Positions 16,422 through 23,769 of a stretch of 30,696 bases of DNA are shown piece by piece. How positions within the stretch are numbered: position 1 is the stretch's first letter; every line of letters starts with the position of its first letter. The notes beneath the pieces are model-generated. The model searched no databases. It was given only the letters and a program-made list of their open reading frames with translations, and had not been told where the DNA came from. The stretch is from JBBRLG01 sp038231495 (GTDB lineage: Bacteria > Planctomycetota > Planctomycetia > Gemmatales > Gemmataceae), in assembly GCA_038231495.1 (NCBI GenBank), contig JBBRLG010000013.1, forward strand, positions 1 through 30,696, in the 5' to 3' direction. The translations under genes were made by a program, and so were the position numbers.

Positions 16422-17111
16422 GGCTCGCCTCCGTCCAATTGGTTCCGGGTTTACGATCATTGTACTTGAGGAGAGTGGCGGATTCCATAACGGCTTATAA
16501 CCCGTGTACCGGTGGTTGTGGCAATTCTTTCGGGTTTTCCTTTGGCAAGGGTGGGCCTTTTCGTGGCAAGGGTCGAGATTGGCGAGGGTCGATTGAGGGC
16601 ATGGTTCAAACGCGGGTGGCAAAGGAAGCAACCGTTGTTCAAGGACGTGGCGCTAGGGCACCATGCGGAACGAATGCTTTAAGTCTTTGCCCGGCCATAA
16701 GTTCCACCTTGGGAAATTCGTTCGGGGGGGTGTATGGTAGGGCGAATGAAACGAATTCCACCTGTTGCCTCGTGCTTGCGGCTTTTGATCCATGCCCGAT
16801 TGAGGGACGTTACGGATGCGTAAGACTTTACCAGTCAAGGGCTTGTGGCAGGCTCGCAAAAACCGCTATTGAAAGTGCAGGGGCAACCTTGCCGCACAGT
16901 AGGAGTTGGCAAGGTTGGGTCGATCCTGCCGTGCCGTCATCAATAGGGGTCGCTGTTGGCCAACCATGGACCCGCGCGACCGCCGACCACCGCACGGTCA
17001 CGCCGGTGCAAGAAACGACGTGCGGACCGTTCCTTGACTGGACCGGCGCGCACGCCTACAAAAGCAGGGAGTCAATCATTCATCGCCCGCTTTCCCGAAG
17101 TGCCGCCGCTC
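16422..17111. other. 690-base region without a convincing gene
   Basis: Several open frames cross this stretch, including a long plus-strand one running into folE out of frame, but none has recognisable motifs or normal codon use. The left part is visibly richer in A/T than the surroundings. It contains TGGCAAGGGT at 16543-16552 and 16564-16573 plus the variant TGGCGAGGGT at 16580-16589, and an inverted repeat CAACCTTGCC (16884-16893) / GGCAAGGTTG (16908-16917) with a 14-base loop. The region may hold promoters for folE (plus) and for the small ORF/retropepsin pair (minus), or be the remnant of inserted DNA. Confidence 0.5.
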
Positions 17112-17741
17112 ATGACCGATCCAACGGCCCGCACCCGCCGCGGCAACCAAACTCCCAAGAACGGTCCCGTGCCCCTGACGGTCGATCACGCCCGCATCGA
17201 GGCGGCGGTGCGCGAAATCCTGTTGGCCGTCGGCGAAGACCCCGACCGCGAGGGGTTGCGGGAAACGCCCGCCCGCGTCGCGCGGATGTACGCCGAAATC
17301 TTCTCCGGACTGCACCAGGACCCGCGCGAACTGCTGGCAAAAACCTTCACCCAGAAGTACGACGAGATGGTCGTCGTCAAGGACATCCGCTTCGAGAGCG
17401 TGTGCGAGCATCACCTGTTGCCCTTCCTCGGCAAGGCGCATATTGCTTATCTGCCAAAGGGCAAGATCGTCGGGTTGAGCAAGCTGGCTCGCGTGGTCGA
17501 GGTGCTGTCGCGGCGGCCGCAAGTGCAGGAGCGCATGACCGAAGAAATCGCCGACCTGGTGATGCGCGAACTGGACGCGCGCGGCGTCGGCGTCGTGCTG
17601 GAAGCTTCGCACTCGTGTATGACGATCCGCGGCGTCCGCAAGCCCGACAGCCTGTGTACCACGAGCGCCATGCGCGGCGCCTTCCGCGAAAACCAGTCCA
17701 CGCGCACCGAGTTCCTGGCGCTGCTCCACGGAGGCCGGTGA
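17112..17741 (+). CDS. folE: GTP cyclohydrolase I
   Basis: This 209-residue enzyme converts GTP to 7,8-dihydroneopterin triphosphate, the first step of folate and pterin synthesis. The zinc ligands are C98 and H101 in VCEHHLLPF and C169 in SHSCMTIRG; the C98-C169 spacing of 71 equals that of the E. coli enzyme. LPKGKIVGLSKLARVVEVLS, GVRKPDS and TTSAMRGAF complete the active site. This is the classical zinc-dependent FolE, not the FolE2/MptA type. The ATG at 17112 is preferred over an extension to 16956 because the extension is low-complexity and unlike FolE. It opens a seven-gene collinear run, with the next gene 4 bases after its stop. Confidence 0.95.
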   Translation: MTDPTARTRRGNQTPKNGPVPLTVDHARIEAAVREILLAVGEDPDREGLRETPARVARMYAEIFSGLHQDPRELLAKTFTQKYDEMVVVKDIRFESVCEHHLLPFLGKAHIAYLPKGKIVGLSKLARVVEVLSRRPQVQERMTEEIADLVMRELDARGVGVVLEASHSCMTIRGVRKPDSLCTTSAMRGAFRENQSTRTEFLALLHGGR

Positions 17742-17745
17742 CGGC

Positions 17746-18498
17746 ATGCTCACGGTCTTTTGCCTGCGCCTCGCCTGCGGCATGCTCGCCTGTCTGTTGC
17801 TGCTGTCGCCGCGAGTCCTGCTGCCGAACTTCTTCCGCACGCACTTCCTGACCGCACTCGGCCTGATTTGTTTGGCTACCGTGTTCAGTTGGACAACCGC
17901 GTCGTGGCTTTTGCTCGGCCTGTTGCTGGCGGCAAACGTCCTGGCTTTCGTCGGCTCCGCGGTCTGGTCGCTCGAAGGCGCGCCCGGTGGCCGAGTCTTG
18001 ACCGTTTTGTCCTCCCTGACGCTGGCGGCGGCACTGGGCGTCTTGAATGCGGACACCGACCCGACCGGGTTTTCAGGGGAAGTGCTGGCGGGCGACCTGA
18101 CCTCTGCCGCGGTCCTGGGCACGGCGATTACGGCCATGCTCATCGGCCATTCGTACTTGATCGCGCCGGGCATGTCGCTGACGCCGTTGTTCCGCCTGCT
18201 GTCCGCGCTGGGCGTTGCCGTGGTATTGCGCATGGGCGTCGAGGGTTACGGGTTGCTTAACTGGACCCACGGCCATGCGTTCGGTAATCTGGGTAATGAC
18301 GTACTGTTGTGGTTGCCGGTGCGCTGGGGGGTGGGTTTGCTCGCGCCGCTCGTCCTGGGCGGCATGGCGTGGCAGACAGCCCGCCTGCGCTCGACGCAAT
18401 CGGCGACCGGCATCCTGTACGTCGTCGTGATCGTCTGCTTTCTCGGCGAGTTGACCGGCCAGGTGTTGCGCGACTCCCTTTTTCTCCTCGAACGATAG
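17746..18498 (+). CDS. Hypothetical integral membrane protein
   Basis: I do not recognise this 250-residue protein. It has seven or eight hydrophobic segments (about 2-22, 30-50, 52-72, 83-98, 118-140, 146-165, 183-205 and 215-240) and few long loops, so it is an inner-membrane protein. Possibly functional polar sites lie within or next to membrane helices: GHSYLIAPGMS near 135-145, RMGVEGYG near 160-168 and a glutamate in FLGELTGQVL near the C terminus. GGAGG at 17730-17734 lies 11 bases before the ATG, inside the end of folE. The close packing between folE and the zinc-ribbon gene suggests a shared role, which cannot be specified. Confidence 0.75.
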   Translation: MLTVFCLRLACGMLACLLLLSPRVLLPNFFRTHFLTALGLICLATVFSWTTASWLLLGLLLAANVLAFVGSAVWSLEGAPGGRVLTVLSSLTLAAALGVLNADTDPTGFSGEVLAGDLTSAAVLGTAITAMLIGHSYLIAPGMSLTPLFRLLSALGVAVVLRMGVEGYGLLNWTHGHAFGNLGNDVLLWLPVRWGVGLLAPLVLGGMAWQTARLRSTQSATGILYVVVIVCFLGELTGQVLRDSLFLLER

Positions 18499-18505
18499 GC
18501 CGCGT

Positions 18506-18982
18506 GTGAATATCCACTTCTCCTGCCCCGTGTGTTCGTGTCCCGGCCGCTTGCAGGTGCCGGGCCAGGCCGACTGGCAGTGCCCGCAGTGCGACAACTT
18601 GGTTCACGCGCCGCAGGACGTGGACGCGGCACTGGCTAACTGCCCCGTTTGCGGCGGCCACGAGTTTTACAAGAAGAAGGACTTCCCGCACCAGCTCGGC
18701 ATGGGCATCTTGTTGGCGGCGTGTTTGGCGTCGTCCGTCACGACGCTGTTCTACCAGTGGTGGTTGACGTGGGGCATCCTCATCGGCTCCGCGGCGTTCG
18801 ACGGCATTCTGTACCTGCTCGTGAAAGATGCGATTGTTTGCTACCGCTGTCAGGCGCTCTTCCGGGGCGTAGTGCCGCGCGAGCAGCACTTGCCGTTCGA
18901 GTTGACGATTTTCGAGCGCCACCGCCAGGAAAAGCTGCGGCGCGCGGAGTTGCAGAAGGCCGGGAACGGCAAGCCCGTCTAA
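18506..18982 (+). CDS. Membrane-anchored zinc-ribbon protein
   Basis: This 158-residue protein carries four CxxC knuckles. The first ribbon is C7/C10 with C26/C29 (an extra C12 is nearby). The second pair is C46/C49 and C112/C115; between them lie two predicted transmembrane helices (about 64-84 and 88-107). If C46/C49 and C112/C115 share one zinc, the ribbon is pinned across a membrane hairpin with both knuckles on the same face. A basic, helical C-terminal tail follows. The start is GTG at 18506, 7 bases after the preceding stop. No function is known to me; a small redox, assembly or protein-binding role in the operon is only a guess. Confidence 0.8.
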   Translation: MNIHFSCPVCSCPGRLQVPGQADWQCPQCDNLVHAPQDVDAALANCPVCGGHEFYKKKDFPHQLGMGILLAACLASSVTTLFYQWWLTWGILIGSAAFDGILYLLVKDAIVCYRCQALFRGVVPREQHLPFELTIFERHRQEKLRRAELQKAGNGKPV

Positions 18983-18994
18983 CAAGCGTCCGCC

Positions 18995-21976
18995 GTGGAC
19001 CCCGCACAACGAAAACACATCCGCGACGACCTCAAGGGCGTTATCAAGGGCGAGATGCTCTTTGACGACCTGTCGTGCGTTTTGTACAGCACCGACGCCT
19101 CCATTTTTGAAGTGCGGCCGCTCGGCGTCGTCCTGCCTCGTGACGAAGAGGATGTGCAGGCCCTCGTCCGTTTTGCCGGCGAACACCAGGTGTCGCTGGT
19201 GCCGCGCGGCGCAGGAACGGGCCTTAGCGGCGAGGCCCTTGGTGCCGGGATCGTCGTCGATTTGAGCAAGCATTTCCGCAGCATCCTCGAAGTCGGCACC
19301 GACACAGTCCGCGTCCAGCCCGGCGTCGTCTACCGCGAACTCGCGCGACAACTCGCCAGCGTGGGCCGCCGGATTGGGCCTGACCCGTCCCACGAGGAAT
19401 GCACCCTCGGCGGCATGGTGGCCACCAACGCTTCCGGCGCGCGGGCTTTTCGCCACGGCTACCTGCGCGACCACGTTTGCAGCTTGCGGGCCGTGTTGGA
19501 CAGCGGGGACGCCGCGACGCTCGGCCGCCACTCGCGCTGGGCCACGGCCGAGGCACCCCTGGGGCGCCTGGACGACCTCGTTTCGTCGGTTTTCACGCTG
19601 TTGCAGGAGAACGCCGACCTGGTGCGGGAGGAGCGGCCGCGCACCAAGTTTGACCGCTGCGGCTACCGGCTGGACGACGTGCTCGAAGGCGAACACTTAA
19701 ACCTGGCACGGCTGCTGACCGGCTCGGAAGGCACCCTGGGCGTGTTCACCGAGGCGACGTTGCGAACCATCCCGCTGCCGGGCGGGCGGGCGCTGGTGTT
19801 GGCCGGCTTCGGCAGCCTGGACGCGGCGCTGCGGGCCGCCCGCGCCGCGCTGTTGAATGAACCCGTGGCCTGCGACCTGATCGACCGCCGGCTGCTGACG
19901 CTGGCGCGCGGCAACGCCACCGTCGCCGCCCTGGTGCCCGCCCATACCGAAGCCGTCCTGCTGATCGAGTACGAGGCCGAGACGCCGGCCGCGGCCAAAG
20001 CCCTGGCCGACGACACGGCAACCCGGTTCCGGCGCGGCGATCCGCGGGCGCTCCTCGCCCTCGTTGCCGGCGACCCGGTAGAAATCGCTCGTTTCTGGGA
20101 GGTGCGCGAGTCCGCTTTGCCGAGCTTGTACTCCCTGCGCGGCGCGGCTTCGGCCCTTGCATTCGTCGAGGACGTTGGCGTCCCCGTCGAGGCGTTGCCG
20201 GCGTACCTGCACCGCGTTCAGGAGGTACTGCACCGCCACGAGACCACGGCGTCCTACCTGATCCACGCGGCGACTGGCCAGGTCCACATGCGGCCGTTCC
20301 TGGATTTAACCAACCGCCAGGACGCCGCGAAGTTGTGGCCGCTCGCCGAAGAGATTTACGGCCTGGTACTCGACCTGGGCGGCACCATCAGCTCGCAGCA
20401 CGGCACCGGCCTGGCGCGGACGCCCTGGGTCAGCCGTCAGTTTCCGCGCCTGTACCCGGTGTTCAGCAAACTCAAGTCCATTTTCGATCCGCGGCACCTG
20501 TTCAACCCCGGCAAGATCGTCGGCCCCGCACCGGGAACGCCGGCGTGGCCGCTACGCCGGCAGGAGGCGCGCCCGGACGCACTCGCCGCGCTTGGAACTG
20601 ACGCGCCGCCGACGCCGGAGCCGGAATCGAGCCGTGCCGACGCACCGCCGCCGCAGTTGCACTGGCTGCGCAACGAACCGGCGGAGGAAAGCCACGCCTG
20701 CAACGGCTGCGGCGCGTGCCGGACCGAAAGCAGCACGCTGCGCATGTGTCCCGTCTTCCGCGCCACCGCGGCCGAGGCCGCGACGCCACGCGCGAAGGCC
20801 AACTTGATGCGCCATCTGCTGCACCCGGAGACCGACCCGCGGCTGCTGTCGTCGGACGAGGTCCGTGCGGTCGCCGACCTGTGCGTCAACTGCAAGATGT
20901 GCGCGTCGGAGTGTCCCGCCCACGTCAACATCCCGAAACTGATGCTTGAGGCAAAGGCCGCCAACGTCGCCGAGCACGGCATGGACCGCGGCGACTGGGT
21001 CCTGGCGCGGACGGAAAGTTTCGCGCGCGTCGGCAGCGCGTTCGCGCCGCTCGTCAACGAACTGTTGGCCAACCCGGTCGCCCGCTGGTTACTCGAGCGG
21101 CTGTTTGGCGTGTCGCGGTTGCGCAGGCTGCCGGGCTTCGACGGCCGCAGCTTCCTGCGCCGCGCCCGCCGGCGCGGGTGGACGCGACGGCCCCGCTCGG
21201 CCCGGCCCCGCGTCGCCTATTTCGTAGACATTTTCGCCAATTACAACGACCCGCTCATTGCCGAAGCCGTCGTCGCGGTCCTGCACCACAACGGCGTCGA
21301 GGTCTATGTGCCGCCGGGCCAAATCGGTTGCGGCATGGCTCCGTTGGCGTATGGCGACGTGGAAACCGCCCGCGAGGTCGTCCAAACCAACCTGCGCGTT
21401 TTGGCCGACGTGGCGCGCGAAGGCTATCCGATCCTCTGCTCGGAGCCGACCGCGGCGTTGATGCTCAGGCAGGACGCGCTCGACCTGCTGGACGACCCGG
21501 ACGCGCGCCTCGTGGCCGCGCAGACCGTGGAGGCAACGGCTTACTTGTGGGACATGCACCTACAGGGCCAGCTGCGCACGGACTTTCGACCGCTCGATTT
21601 GGCGGTGGGACACCACGTCCCGTGCCACCTCAAGGCGCTGGGCCGCGCGCCGAGTGGGCCGGATTTGCTGTCGTTGATCCCCGGGTTGCGCGTGCATACC
21701 ATTGACGTGAGCTGTTCGGGCATGGCGGGCACCTTTGGGCTGAAGGCGGCTAATTACGCCGTCTCGCTCGACGCCGGCCGGCCGATGTTGGAGGAGTTGC
21801 GGCGGAGCGGCGTCGCGTTCGGCTCGACCGAGTGCAGCACCTGCCGACTGCAAATGGAGGACGGCTGCCGCAAGCGCACGCTGCACCCGGTGCAATACCT
21901 CGCCCTGGCTTACGGCTACCTGCCCGAATTGCAGCAACGGTTACGCAAACCCATTCGTCAGCTGGTCATCCAATGA
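18995..21976 (+). CDS. Fused FAD/Fe-S dehydrogenase (GlcD-GlcF or YdiJ-like D-2-hydroxyacid dehydrogenase)
   Basis: This 993-residue protein joins a GlcD-like flavoprotein to a GlcF-like Fe-S domain. The FAD-binding PCMH domain (about 35-260) contains VPRGAGTGLSGEALG near 69-82 and DPSHEECTLGGMVATNASG; the FAD-oxidase C-terminal domain runs to about 510 and ends ISSQHGTGLAR...FDPRHLFNPGKI. Two 4Fe-4S sites follow: C569/C572/C575 with C585-P, and C630/C633/C636 with C640-P. The C-terminal CCG-like region (about 740-960) has IGCGMAPL, VPCHLKALG, VSCSGMAG and a C-STC pair. Such enzymes oxidise D-lactate, glycolate or D-2-hydroxyglutarate and pass electrons to quinone or another carrier; the substrate cannot be read here. 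The start is GTG at 18995. Its stop overlaps the moaD start (ATGA). Confidence 0.9.
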   Translation: MDPAQRKHIRDDLKGVIKGEMLFDDLSCVLYSTDASIFEVRPLGVVLPRDEEDVQALVRFAGEHQVSLVPRGAGTGLSGEALGAGIVVDLSKHFRSILEVGTDTVRVQPGVVYRELARQLASVGRRIGPDPSHEECTLGGMVATNASGARAFRHGYLRDHVCSLRAVLDSGDAATLGRHSRWATAEAPLGRLDDLVSSVFTLLQENADLVREERPRTKFDRCGYRLDDVLEGEHLNLARLLTGSEGTLGVFTEATLRTIPLPGGRALVLAGFGSLDAALRAARAALLNEPVACDLIDRRLLTLARGNATVAALVPAHTEAVLLIEYEAETPAAAKALADDTATRFRRGDPRALLALVAGDPVEIARFWEVRESALPSLYSLRGAASALAFVEDVGVPVEALPAYLHRVQEVLHRHETTASYLIHAATGQVHMRPFLDLTNRQDAAKLWPLAEEIYGLVLDLGGTISSQHGTGLARTPWVSRQFPRLYPVFSKLKSIFDPRHLFNPGKIVGPAPGTPAWPLRRQEARPDALAALGTDAPPTPEPESSRADAPPPQLHWLRNEPAEESHACNGCGACRTESSTLRMCPVFRATAAEAATPRAKANLMRHLLHPETDPRLLSSDEVRAVADLCVNCKMCASECPAHVNIPKLMLEAKAANVAEHGMDRGDWVLARTESFARVGSAFAPLVNELLANPVARWLLERLFGVSRLRRLPGFDGRSFLRRARRRGWTRRPRSARPRVAYFVDIFANYNDPLIAEAVVAVLHHNGVEVYVPPGQIGCGMAPLAYGDVETAREVVQTNLRVLADVAREGYPILCSEPTAALMLRQDALDLLDDPDARLVAAQTVEATAYLWDMHLQGQLRTDFRPLDLAVGHHVPCHLKALGRAPSGPDLLSLIPGLRVHTIDVSCSGMAGTFGLKAANYAVSLDAGRPMLEELRRSGVAFGSTECSTCRLQMEDGCRKRTLHPVQYLALAYGYLPELQQRLRKPIRQLVIQ

Positions 21977-22218
21977 TGCTGCGCGTTCGCATGTTTGCGC
22001 GTGCCCGAGACCTTGCCGGCACCGATCTGGCGGACGTTGAAATCGCCGACGGGGCGACGGTGGGCGAGTTGCGGACCGCGCTCGCGCGCCGTTATCCCCG
22101 GCTCGCTAGTTTGCTGGAACGGTCGGCGCTGGCCGTGAATGCCGAATTTGCGGAAGCTCAGCAAACGTTAAGTGCGACCGACGAGATTGCCCTGCTGCCC
22201 CCCGTCAGCGGCGGGTAG
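21973..22218 (+). CDS. moaD: Molybdopterin synthase sulfur-carrier subunit MoaD
   Basis: This 81-residue ubiquitin-fold protein is the small subunit of molybdopterin synthase and carries sulfur as a C-terminal thiocarboxylate. The defining C-terminal diglycine is present (LLPPVSGG), preceded by the typical LSATDEIALLPP. The first ATG (21973) overlaps the preceding TGA; a second in-frame ATG follows at 21976. The overlap indicates translational coupling to the large dehydrogenase. The moaE gene lies 56 bases downstream, beyond a repeat hairpin. Confidence 0.92.
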   Translation: MMLRVRMFARARDLAGTDLADVEIADGATVGELRTALARRYPRLASLLERSALAVNAEFAEAQQTLSATDEIALLPPVSGG

Positions 22219-22225
22219 AATGGGG

Positions 22226-22263
22226 TTGCCGCTTGAAATCTAGCGCTCAGCCGCAAGCGGCAA
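22226..22263 (+). repeat. Palindromic repeat copy covering the moaE ribosome-binding region
   Basis: TTGCCGCTTG (22226-22235) pairs perfectly with CAAGCGGCAA (22254-22263) around an 18-base loop. The 22 bases 22242-22263 are identical to 171-192 of the palindrome at the left edge. The right arm ends at or inside the moaE Shine-Dalgarno AAAGGAAG (22262-22269), so folding could affect ribosome access. Confidence 0.6.
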
Positions 22264-22274
22264 AGGAAGTTGGT

Positions 22275-22700
22275 ATGGTCCTCCTGACACACGAGCCGAT
22301 CGACTACACCGCCTTGACAGAGCAGGTGCGCCGCGCCGACTGTGGCGCCGTGGTGCTGTTCCTCGGCACCGTGCGCGACCTGACCGACGGAAAAGTGACA
22401 ACAGCCCTCGATTATGAGGCTTATCCGGGCATGGCCGAGAAGAAGATGGCCGAGATCGAACAGGACACGCGCTCGCGCTGGCCGGTCGGCGAAATGGGCA
22501 TGATCCACCGCCTCGGCCACCTGGGCGTGGGCGAGGTAAGCGTTGCCGTCGCGGTGAGTTGCCCGCACCGCGTCGAGGCCTTTGCAGCGGGCCGCCATGC
22601 GATTGACCGCCTCAAAGAACTGGTGCCGATCTGGAAGAAAGAAAACTGGGCCGACGGCAGTACGGAATGGGTCCACCCGCAGCAAACGTCCACGGAGTGA
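22275..22700 (+). CDS. moaE: Molybdopterin synthase catalytic subunit MoaE
   Basis: This 141-residue protein is the large subunit of molybdopterin synthase, which with MoaD inserts two sulfurs into cyclic pyranopterin monophosphate. The N-terminal GAVVLFLGTVRD, the central LDYEAYPGMAEKKM, and the catalytic HRVEAFAAGRHAIDRLKE with VPIWKKENW carrying the active-site lysines are all present. The ATG at 22275 is preceded by AAAGGAAG (22262-22269), giving 5-base spacing; an upstream in-frame TTG would place the start inside the repeat. moaA follows 4 bases after its stop. Confidence 0.94.
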   Translation: MVLLTHEPIDYTALTEQVRRADCGAVVLFLGTVRDLTDGKVTTALDYEAYPGMAEKKMAEIEQDTRSRWPVGEMGMIHRLGHLGVGEVSVAVAVSCPHRVEAFAAGRHAIDRLKELVPIWKKENWADGSTEWVHPQQTSTE

Positions 22701-22704
22701 GTTC

Positions 22705-23694
22705 GTGAGCCTCCCGCTGACCGACACCTTTGGCCGCGTCCACAACAACCTGCGCATCAGCGTGACGGACCGGTGCAACCTGCGCTGCACCTACTGCATG
22801 CCCGAAGAAGTCGTGTTCATGGACCGGGCGGACCTGCTCACGTTCGAGGAAATGGCCCACTTCGTCCGCGTCGCCGCGCCACTGGGGATCGACAAAGTCC
22901 GCCTGACCGGCGGCGAACCGCTCATGCGCCGCAACCTCGACCGCCTGGTGCGCATGCTGGTCGCCATTCCCGGCATCAAGGACGTGGGACTGACGACCAA
23001 CGGCATCTTGCTGGCGGACCACGCGCAGGCGCTCTACGACGCGGGCCTGCGGCGCATTAACATCAGTCTGGACACGCTGGACCCCGTGCGCTTTCGCGAA
23101 TTGGCGCGGCGGGACGGCCTCGACCGGGTGCTGGAAGGCATCGCCGCCGCGAAAAAGGTCGGCTTCGCGCCGGTCAAGGTGAACGCCGTCAGCATCCGCG
23201 GCGTCACGGAATTTGAAGTCGTGCCGCTGGCGCGCTACGCGCGCGAACACGGCCTGGAATTGCGCTTCATCGAGTACATGCCGATCGGTGCGGACGCCTG
23301 GGAGCGCGGCAAGGTGTATTTCGCCCACGAAATCCTGGAACTGCTTGAGAAGGAAGTCGCGCCCCTGGTGCCCGCGGTCGATTACGACCCGCGCGCCCCG
23401 GCGATGGACTTCGAGTACACCGACGGCGGCGGCAAGGTCGGCATCATCGCGTCGGTGTCGCGGCCCTTCTGCGCGAGTTGCAACCGCGTGCGCCTGACCT
23501 CGGACGGCAAGTTGCGCAACTGCCTGTTCGCACTGAATGAGGTCGATGTGAAGCCGTACCTGCGCGGCACGGACGACGACGCGGCGCTGGCGGCACTTAT
23601 CCGTCAAAACGTCCGCGACAAATGGGAAGGCCACGAGATTAACACGGCCCGTTTCGTCAAACCGCTGCGGACGATGCACGCGATCGGCGGTTGA
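22705..23694 (+). CDS. moaA: GTP 3',8-cyclase MoaA (radical SAM)
   Basis: This 329-residue radical-SAM enzyme converts GTP to 3',8-cyclo-7,8-dihydro-GTP, the first committed step of molybdenum cofactor synthesis. The SAM-binding cluster motif is CNLRCTYC (C24, C28, C31), the GGEP motif is RLTGGEPLM, and the C-terminal substrate-binding cluster is C256-x2-C259-x13-C273. The conserved terminal Gly-Gly is intact (AIGG). The start is GTG at 22705 with GGAG at 22694-22697. MoaC, needed for the next step, is not in the window, so the pathway is completed elsewhere. A hairpin with a GAAA loop follows the stop. Confidence 0.95.
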   Translation: MSLPLTDTFGRVHNNLRISVTDRCNLRCTYCMPEEVVFMDRADLLTFEEMAHFVRVAAPLGIDKVRLTGGEPLMRRNLDRLVRMLVAIPGIKDVGLTTNGILLADHAQALYDAGLRRINISLDTLDPVRFRELARRDGLDRVLEGIAAAKKVGFAPVKVNAVSIRGVTEFEVVPLARYAREHGLELRFIEYMPIGADAWERGKVYFAHEILELLEKEVAPLVPAVDYDPRAPAMDFEYTDGGGKVGIIASVSRPFCASCNRVRLTSDGKLRNCLFALNEVDVKPYLRGTDDDAALAALIRQNVRDKWEGHEINTARFVKPLRTMHAIGG

Positions 23695-23701
23695 GAGCAA
23701 T

Positions 23702-23733
23702 GGCGAGCGGCGGACGAAAGTCCGCCGCTCGCC
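23702..23733. terminator. Perfect 14-base hairpin with GAAA tetraloop after moaA
   Basis: GGCGAGCGGCGGAC (23702-23715) and GTCCGCCGCTCGCC (23720-23733) pair perfectly around GAAA, a stable GNRA tetraloop. It starts 8 bases after the moaA stop and ends 37 bases before the RND start. No U-tract follows. It probably marks the end of the folE-moaA transcript, protects its 3' end, or is a dispersed repeat. Confidence 0.6.
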
Positions 23734-23769
23734 CCACGATGATGGTACGACAAACCTCGGACCCCCGCG

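Noticed and set aside
16653..16880. Short peptides such as an 18-residue plus-strand frame from about 16816
   Set aside because: No ribosome-binding site, hydrophobic segment or motif distinguishes them from chance frames.
16884..17111. Possible riboswitch upstream of folE (THF or preQ1 type)
   Set aside because: Only a single 10-base inverted repeat is visible; I could not match any known pterin-sensing consensus.
16439..17851. 470-residue plus-strand open frame across the gene-free region and folE
   Set aside because: Its second half is an out-of-frame shadow of folE and the first half has no motifs or domain-like composition; length is due to the GC-rich frame bias.
21973..23694. Moco-sensing RNA motif for the moa genes
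   Set aside because: moaD overlaps the preceding gene, so there is no leader; the only structured element is the short dispersed repeat before moaE.
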